DNA of 64,000 bases from contig NC_003280.10 of assembly GCF_000002985.6 (NCBI RefSeq), forward strand, positions 14,442,501 to 14,506,500, given 5' to 3'. Below the pieces are notes generated by a model. It was not told where the DNA came from. It worked only from the letters and a program-made list of their open reading frames with translations, and searched no databases. Both the position numbers and the translations under genes were made by a program. This DNA comes from Caenorhabditis elegans (taxonomy: Eukaryota; Nematoda; Chromadorea; Rhabditida; Rhabditidae). Of the stretch, positions 57,717-64,000 are shown piece by piece; the first letter of the stretch is position 1, and every line of letters begins with the position of its first letter.

Positions 57717-57938
57717 TCTTTTAAAAATCTTGATTCGCTAACTATAAAACTGATAAATTGCATAAATCGGAACCAATGATCAATAAAACTTCTATTGTCC
57801 ATTTATTTCCCAAAAATGACCTCTAAATATTTTTGATTATCAGTGTAAATTAGAAAGCCTCAATGTTATCAAGTGACCATTTCTTTTCTCGAAACAAAGG
57901 AAGCCTATTGTTACACAATTATTGTGTCAGTTTGACAG

Positions 57939-57946
57939 CATAAAAG
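57939..57946 (+). promoter_or_regulatory. TATA-like element of the first Gly-rich gene
   Basis: CATAAAAG within GACAGCATAAAAGAAGG, 46 bases before the ATG at 57992. It is a weaker match than the elements at 55618 and 59206 but correctly placed. Confidence 0.45.
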
Positions 57947-57991
57947 AAGGGAAATTGTAGAGATTTTCTTTATTTTTAATAAAAATTTCAA

Positions 57992-59041
57992 ATGTCCAGT
58001 ACCTGTAAACTATTACTATTAGTGTCAATATTCGGAGCTGTTGCTGCAAGTGAGTAGAGAATGATTATTTTATATGTTGCACTAAAGTTACTATTATAGA
58101 TAATTAAAGTTATGTTAAAATCAAAATATAGATCGTCGAATTGTCGAATTGCCAAAAATTTAAGTTCCGCCCACCCTGATGCTTTAATACTTACATTAAT
58201 GATACATCAATGATCCTTTAATGATACTTTATTACTATTTTGATTATACTTTAACGTCAATCTTCACCCGCTTCCAGCATGGAGCATGAGCGGCTACGCT
58301 TGCAACCAGCCCCAACTCTACTCCCAATGTAATTGCCCATCATTCTGTAGTGGATACATGCAGCAACAACCACAGTACTACCAAAGCCCCTGTGGGTACT
58401 CATCAGGATGTTCTGGAGGCAGTGGCGGTGGCTATTATCCTAGACGGCGCCACCATAAACACAAGAAGCCACGTAGAAAGTTCAGATTTGACTCCGACGA
58501 GGACGAGGATCTTCCACCACCACCACCAAGAAAGAGTGCAAAAATTTCGAGGGTTCACAGTGAGGAGCAAGGATTTATTGAGGAGAAACCAAGAGTCACT
58601 GAAACTACAAAAACTGATAGTTCCTGGGAGAATGAGGTAGGATTATTTTCAATACGTTATTGTTGTTTTCAATAAAAGTAGGTTTCAAAATAAATGAAAA
58701 TAATATCTATTACTCATTGTACTAATAAAATAAATTCACCATTACAGGACCTCTGGGAAAAGAAATTTGTCACCGAATCGACGCATACCAAAGCCGAAGA
58801 AAAACTGGATTCAGAAGAGTTTCCTGAAATCACAAGTGAAGAAATTGAGGCAGCAATGCGAAGAAAGACAACCTTACCTCCACGTGTAGTACAACCTCAG
58901 CCAGTTGCTCCAGCTGGTGGTGGCCTTGGAGGACTTGGTCTAGGAAATGGTGGACTCTTTGGAATTAGCAGTGGTGTTGGAGTTGGTGTACCAGGAGTCG
59001 GACCGATTGGAGTTTCGAGTGGGCTTGGAATTGGAAAGTAA
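57992..59041 (+). CDS. Secreted Cys/charged/Gly-rich protein A (uncharacterised)
   Basis: Three exons (57992-58049, 58278-58636, 58748-59041) join in frame to 236 residues. Residues 1-19 are a signal peptide (MSSTCKLLLLVSIFGAVAA). A Cys-rich head (SGYACNQPQLYSQCNCPSFC) is followed by a Gln/Tyr- and Gly/Ser-rich segment, a basic stretch (RRRHHKHKKPRRKFRF), an acidic stretch (DSDEDED), PPPPP, an acidic linker with WEKKFV, and a Gly-rich C-terminus of about 41 residues ending SSGLGIGK. The order Cys head, basic run with KFRF, acidic run, Gly tail is shared with the next gene, so they are tandem paralogues. A matrix, cuticle or gut-lumen role is a guess. I do not recognise a named family. AATAAA lies near 59145. 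Confidence 0.85.
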
Positions 59042-59205
59042 CAAAGTAACAATTGCTTCTTACATCTACGTCTCTTCAGTACATTTTGATTGATCTCATA
59101 CTTTTGTATTTTTGCATTGTTTTCGCGTTGTTTTCCATGAAAACAATAAACTGTTTTTCTCACTTTCAAGATTCTAGACAAAAAGTTGACCTTGATGACC
59201 CGTGG

Positions 59206-59213
59206 TATAAAAT
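59206..59213 (+). promoter_or_regulatory. TATA box of the second Gly-rich gene
   Basis: TATAAAAT in CGTGGTATAAAATACGTG, 37 bases upstream of the ATG at 59250, implying a very short 5' UTR. Confidence 0.6.
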
Positions 59214-59249
59214 ACGTGTCCATCTAGTGAGGTTAATGTAATTATCAAA

Positions 59250-60043
59250 ATGAAAAGAGTTCAAGACATTCTGCTATGTTATTCAATTGTTCTGATTTCA
59301 AGCGTTCTTTGTAGTAAGACTTCCTTAATTTTGAAATAATTTAAAAATAAGTTGAATTGTTTAGCATTTTATGGTTCGATGACTGGATATGCCTGTAACC
59401 ATCCAAACATCTATCAATCCTGCAATTGTCAAAGTTTTTGCCAGTAAGTTAAACGTTATTTAATTTCTTGATTAATATCTTTTTCAGACCTTACACACAT
59501 CCTCATGAAATGTATTATCACCACGGCTACGGCTGTAATGGACATTGTTTAGATCATCAAGAGAGTATGTGTGAAGAGGATGATGAATGTGGTATGAAAA
59601 AAAGAAAGAAACACCGAAAAAAGAACAAGAAGAAGAAAAATAAGAAGAAATTCAGGTTTTCAGACGAGGAGGACGATGAGGAGAAGGGTGACTGAATATA
59701 TATTAAAACTAAATTTTCGTTTTTAATTTTAGTAGCCCATCATAAGAAAAAACCTATAGAAGAAGACGATGATGAATTTCCATTACCTCCAAACTCGGAA
59801 GAAGTGGCAGAAGCATCGAAAAGTTCGAAAAAGGAAGAAGACTGGGAAGACGATGACAAGTGGGAACGGAAGTTCGTGAGCCAGACAACAACTCCTGCTC
59901 CCAGGCAGGCGGCCAGTGGTGGAGGTCTTGGAGGCCTAGGGTTGGGAAATGGAGGACTATTTGGAATTAGCAGTGGTGTGGGAGTTGGAATACCGGGAGT
60001 CGGACCGATTGGAGTATCGAGTGGTCTAGGAATTGGAAAATAA
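59250..60043 (+). CDS. Secreted Cys/charged/Gly-rich protein B, paralogue of A
   Basis: Four exons (59250-59313, 59365-59443, 59488-59687, 59733-60043) join in frame to 217 residues. Signal peptide of about 21 residues (MKRVQDILLCYSIVLISSVL). The Cys head TGYACNHPNIYQSCNCQSFC closely matches protein A. Then a His/Tyr segment (HEMYYHHGYGC), a very basic run (KKRKKHRKKNKKKKNKKKF) and FRFSDEEDDEE, acidic linkers (EEDDDEFPLPP, EEDWEDDDKWERKFV), and the Gly-rich tail. That tail differs from A at one residue (GVGI for GVGV) while its codons differ at many third positions. The donor at 59688 is GTGACT, which is weak; read-through would hit a TGA at once, so splicing is needed. AATAAA at about 60080. 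Confidence 0.85.
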
Positions 60044-60796
60044 CCTTTTGATCGATTATAGTTAGGATTTTTGTTGGAAAATAAATTTATAAAGGAATTT
60101 TCATGTAAAATTTTATCTTACATTTGAAAATTTAGTTATTTTTTCTTGAAATTTTATCAAGTAAGTTTTCAAAACTTGATTAGCTTTTAAAAAAATCGAG
60201 TTTTTACCAATAATTTCTTATTTTGTACTGAAATGAACAATCTTATATTCTTCTTCAAAAGTATAAATTTTTTCAGACAACTCTGACGAACAATGTTTCT
60301 TAAAATTTTTTAATTAACAATTAGGTATTAAAATTGTCGAACGCCGAATACTTAAACAATCTCAAAATTGTCCCCAGATATAAGTCCTTCAAAGCTTTTC
60401 ATTTTTTTTGATGTATGGCGGTTCAAGACGCCTTTTTTGACAATAAAAATTTTGGTATCCTTTGAAAGCTACTTAGGCATTGCAAACAAGAACAAAAGTT
60501 GATTTATAACTTTTCTTGCAGCCTTGAAGTTGGCTAGAGTCAACCCAACGCTCCGCCCACTCACCTCCCTCTTTTCGAACTTTAAGAGGTTGTTTTCCTT
60601 CCATGATTTGTGTCAAAACGTGCCCAACTCTAGTAACACTGACTACACTAGCTTCTGCGTCTCCGGTGTCAACACACTATCTCACACAAAATGATTACTT
60701 TGGCAGATGTGTTACGATAACCTGTGTGCTGATGGAAAAAGGTGTTTAAGAAATAATGAAAATTGCTCTGAAATACTTATTATACATTCGAAAAAA
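60044..60796. promoter_or_regulatory. Upstream region of the second dhs-8-like gene
   Basis: 0.75 kb without a gene. The first part is AT-rich 3' flank. From about 60520 it is GC-richer (CCAACGCTCCGCCCACTCAC, TCTGCGTCTCCGGTGTC). A GATA core (ACGATAACC) at about 60713 could suit intestinal expression. No TATA box as clear as that of dhs-8 is visible. Confidence 0.4.
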
Positions 60797-62419
60797 ATGC
60801 CCGAAACAAAAAGAGTTCGTCAATTCCATTCCCGGACGTATGCTGACGAAGTAAGAATTTTTTAGTTTTTTCATAATTTTTACTCAAAATTTTCAGGTTC
60901 TGAAAGGGATTGATGTGGCAGGGAAAACATATGCTATTACTGGAACCACATCGGGAATCGGTGTTGATACTGCAGAAGTACTGGCCTTGGCTGGAGCTCA
61001 TGTAGTCTTAATCAATAGAAATTTACGAGCATCGGAAACCCAGAAAAGGAAAATTTTGGAGAAGAAGCCAGATGCGAAGGTTGATATTATTTATTGCGAT
61101 TTGAGCGATTTGAAGACTGCTAGAAAAGCTGGAGAGGAGTATTTGAAGAAAAAGTGGTTGGTTTTGAGTTTTTTAAAAGTACTTCGCAGAAATTGTAGTG
61201 AATGTGAAAAACCTGTTTGATGCTTCAAAATTTGAATCAGGAGAGGCCGGCAATTGCCCTTCGGAAAATTTTTTCATCGACAAGTTTGACAAATCGGAAA
61301 ATTGCCGGTTACCGATTTGCCGAAAATTTTCAATTCCGGCAAATTGCCGGTTTGCCGATTTGCTGGAAATTTTCATTTTCGGCAAATTGCCGATTTGTTG
61401 TATTCCGGATATCAAAATTGCCGGAAATGTTTAGAGGAATTTTTTATAATATGGAAATACTTAAAATTGTTCCTTTTTGAAATGTTTTGCCGTTTTCTTT
61501 AGATATTTTCATAGAATTCGTTTACTTTTCAAACTAGATGTAGGAACATTCATAGGATGCGTACAATTTTGCCGATTTAAATTGAATTTCTGAAATTCGT
61601 TAATTCGGCGAATTCGGCAAAATTACCCCTGTTCCCCATATTCACTACTCCTTCTTAACTCGAATTTTGTAGGCCAATACATGGACTTATTCTCAATGCA
61701 GGAGTCTTTCAACCTGCTGTTGCTAAGACAAAAGATGGCCTTGAATCACATTTCGGTGTTAATGTCCTTGCTCATTTTACAGTAAGTGTTTTTCACTAAA
61801 TTAATCAATTTCCGTTTTCACATCCCATCTTCTCCGAATCCTGCTTCCAGTGGTTCGACTCTCCGCGCCGTCCAGAATTGTAATACTTTCTTCAACTCTC
61901 AGTTCCAGACATGGTTTCAAAAAATCTATGGGAATAACTGAGAAGTTGAAAATTCTTCAAGAAGAGAAAGCTTCTGCGTCATCTCTTCAGCTTTATGGAG
62001 CTTCGAAAATGGCAGATATGCTGATTGCATTCAAATTACACAGAGATGAGTATAAAAATGAAATTAGCACATATTTCGTGCATCCCGGGGATGGAGTTAG
62101 AACCGACATTTTCAGGTAGGAACTTTTTCATAACTGAGTCAAATTGAAAAAAAAAGTTTTAAGAGATTCTACACTCGGAAAGGTGCTAACTGTTCTCTCA
62201 ACGCCTTGTATAAAAAACTGCAGCCAGGGGGCAGCGACAACAGTATACTGTGCTACTCACCCAGAAGTTGAAAAAATCTCTGGAAAATATTGGGAGTCTT
62301 GCTGGGATAACGATAAAATTGATAAGAAGACAGCTAGAGATGAGGAGTTACAGGAAGCTTTATGGAAGAAATTGGAGGAGCTGGACGATGGCATTAATGG
62401 TCAAGTCACTGCATTCTGA
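60797..62419 (+). CDS. dhs-8-like SDR paralogue with a GT-AT intron (possible pseudogene)
   Basis: Exons by homology with dhs-8: 60797-60850, 60897-61156, 61673-61781, 61829-62115, 62164-62419. All five lengths (54, 260, 109, 287, 256) equal those of dhs-8, giving a 321-residue SDR with TGTTSGIG, LNAGVF, LSSTLSS and YGASK intact. The intron before exon 4 ends CCCAT instead of a CAG-type acceptor, so the expected AG is AT (61827-61828). The nearest good acceptor, TTCCAG at 61850, is out of frame and meets a TAA at 61881. Either this intron uses a rare GT-AT junction, another splice is used (for example a donor at TTCG/GTGTTA, skipping 17 residues), or the gene is recently dead. No frameshift or stop is seen elsewhere, and the last acceptor is TTTTAAG. 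Intron 2 has gained a TTGCCG element. Confidence 0.75.
61240..61630. mobile_element. TTGCCG-family element in intron 2 of the second dhs gene
   Basis: Copies of CGGCAAATTGCCGGTTTGCC and CGATTTGCCGAAAATTTTC between 61250 and 61430, then GGCGAATTCGGCAAAATTAC and CCCTG at 61621-61631. The dhs-8 intron at the same place lacks it, so it entered after the gene duplication. Confidence 0.65.
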
Positions 62420-62542
62420 TAATTGTGATTAACAATTCATTGCCTATTTTTTTACAGATAAAAACCTGAGAAAATTTCAAAAACCAGTAATATACTAAAT
62501 TTTCAATATATAAGATAAGTTAACAATTATTTATGCTTGAAT

Positions 62543-63795
62543 TTATAAAATAAAACCAGTGAACATGAAAGCCGAAAATAATGTCAAAAATATTACAAAA
62601 ATGATGGAAAAATTGGAAAACCTGTTACACATATGCTTGTTATTACACGTATGACAACCCGAAACTCCCCCCACTTGTTCACAAATCGATTGGGCCTGAT
62701 GACAGGATTCGTTTGGGAGGCCAGCAGCGGATCGGAGCACTGAAAGACCACATCCACGTGCAGTGAATGGCTCTGAAATTAAAGTGTTTAAGCTTGAAAA
62801 TAGTCAAAAGTGGCTAAAATTTATTGAAATTGGTGTATAACACAAATAACGTTTTTTTTTTTTCAATTTGCTTTTAAACATATTCATCTCTTTTTGCTTT
62901 TATGACAATTTTCATAAAACTGAAGTTTACAAGAAAATGCGAACTCAATTTTTCCAACTTGAACGGAATTTTCACTTTATAATTTTTTTCCGTGTTATAA
63001 ATGTGATAATAACTTGAAACAAATATGTCTAAAAATCTAACTTCAAGAAACTTTTTGTCGAGAATTTCGATCTGAATGTTTTTTCAGATCATTTTCTCCC
63101 TATTTTAAAGGCCTACAGAATTCCTGTTTTTGCAGACTTTTGATGGTTTCCTGGGTGTTTGGAAATAGGTCGAGAACCTTTTCCGGAATTTCAAAATTTA
63201 GAAAAAAAACCCCCATCCCAGTGAATAACTCGATCATATAAATTGCTTAGTCTGAAAATATTATTTCGTTCAGATGGAAAAATTGAAAAAGGACTCATAA
63301 ATTTGTTCGAAAATTGTTGGATTTTTTCTGGCAATTTTCAGAAAATTTTTGAGCACTTTTAAAAAGTTCCAACTTATGTAAGTAAATTAAATTTCAAATA
63401 AAACAAGTATTATTATATTTTAGATCAATAAATTATTTTGAAAAAAAATTATTGAGACAACACACTTGCTCATTTTTCAGGTTCCATTAATATTTAAAAA
63501 ATACTACCTTCAATCCCAGTGCATGTGAATTTGAAACATTCCGTCGTTTCAGCAGGACATTGTACAGGTGAGAATATTTTTTTCTCTCCTTCTACACACC
63601 ATAAGCTATCTGAATGAAGACATTTTCCCAAGCAAAGCAAATAATTGGCATACCTGGTGCTACCTCTTGCCCATTTGCTGCAGGCGTCGATGGAATGAGA
63701 ACAAGAAACAATATATAAAAGTTTATAGCATATATTAAAATCATGATAATCGCACTGATGTTAAGTGGAATTTTTGAAAAATCAATAGTGTTCAA
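62543..63795 (-). CDS. Ly6/uPAR-like small secreted or GPI-anchored protein
   Basis: Three exons on the minus strand (63654-63795, 63508-63591, 62543-62772) join in frame to 151 residues. The N-terminus has a hydrophobic signal segment (MILIYAINFYILFLVLIPST); translation may start at the first ATG (63795) or at this second Met. The mature part has Cys spaced as in nematode Ly6-type domains: VQCPAETTECFKFTCTG, then EPFTARGCG, ESCHQAQSICEQ and CHTCNNKHMCN. A C-terminal hydrophobic run (SIIFVIFLTLFSAFMFTGFI) follows, as for a GPI signal or TM anchor. Exon 2 uses the acceptor GTGTAG/AAG, which is weak in polypyrimidine, so that boundary is less sure; frame and Cys pattern support it. Function unknown; relatives modulate receptors at the neuronal or epithelial surface. 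Confidence 0.75.
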
Positions 63796-64000
63796 AAAAT
63801 TGAACCAAAATCAAGTTCTTCTTTCAATCAGAAATTAAACAAGTAGTCAAAGCAGTAAGGAGAAGCTCCCCCCAACCAAATCGGCAAAGTCAACAAGACA
63901 CCAGGTATTAGTCTCTCTACTCGTATCGTTTGTTTTGTTTGTGTGCACCTATGTGTGCTCAAAAATAGGCCAAAAAGATAGTTACATGAGGAGATGCAGT
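63796..64000. promoter_or_regulatory. Upstream flank of the Ly6-like gene
   Basis: 205 bases to the window end, probably the promoter of the minus-strand Ly6-like gene. It has a pyrimidine-rich patch (TCTCTCTACTCGTATCG). No specific element recognised. Confidence 0.4.

Overview
This window is nematode nuclear DNA, almost certainly Caenorhabditis elegans. It is AT-rich. Its genes have many short introns with GT donors and TTTCAG-type acceptors, several genes have a splice acceptor just before the first ATG as expected for SL trans-splicing, and the introns are full of small inverted-repeat elements. The order usp-14, vnut-1, cysl-2, dhs-8 matches my recollection of the right part of chromosome II (cosmids C13B4 and K10H10). 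That placement is from memory, not from a search. Exon boundaries were read by hand from frame, splice signals and protein continuity.

Layout: 1-4642 (+) holds the last five exons of smg-8, with the N-terminal third outside the window. 4643-19889 is a 15 kb stretch with no convincing exon. 19890-22232 (+) is a seven-TM peptide-receptor-like GPCR. 22233-28032 is intergenic and has two foldback elements and a G12 tract. 28033-28341 (-) is a 68-residue one-TM protein. 29063-37126 (-) is a nine-exon protein of about 978 residues with four DOMON domains and a cytochrome b561 core; one of its introns carries a tRNA-Gln(UUG). 37127-43336 is intergenic. 43337-46182 (-) is usp-14 and 47308-50065 (+) is vnut-1, divergently arranged. 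vnut-1 converges with cysl-2 (50451-51919, -) on a palindromic poly(A) signal. 55700-62419 (+) is a local duplication cluster: dhs-8, two secreted glycine-rich paralogues, then a second dhs-8-like gene. 62543-63795 (-) is a Ly6/uPAR-like small cell-surface protein.

The genes do not form one pathway. They cover mRNA surveillance (smg-8), peptide sensing (GPCR), transmembrane redox chemistry (DOMON-b561), ubiquitin recycling (usp-14), vesicular nucleotide loading (vnut-1), cyanide/sulfide handling (cysl-2), short-chain dehydrogenation (dhs-8 pair) and the cell surface or secretion (Ly6-like, Gly-rich pair).

No clearly new biological system is visible. The best leads are in genome dynamics: a 119-bp perfectly identical tract between the two dhs genes, a recent 310-bp duplication of the dhs-8 3' end, a GT-AT intron in the second dhs gene, a nested hAT-type insertion with an 8-bp target duplication inside usp-14, and a 40-bp copy of cysl-2 coding sequence inside a vnut-1 intron.
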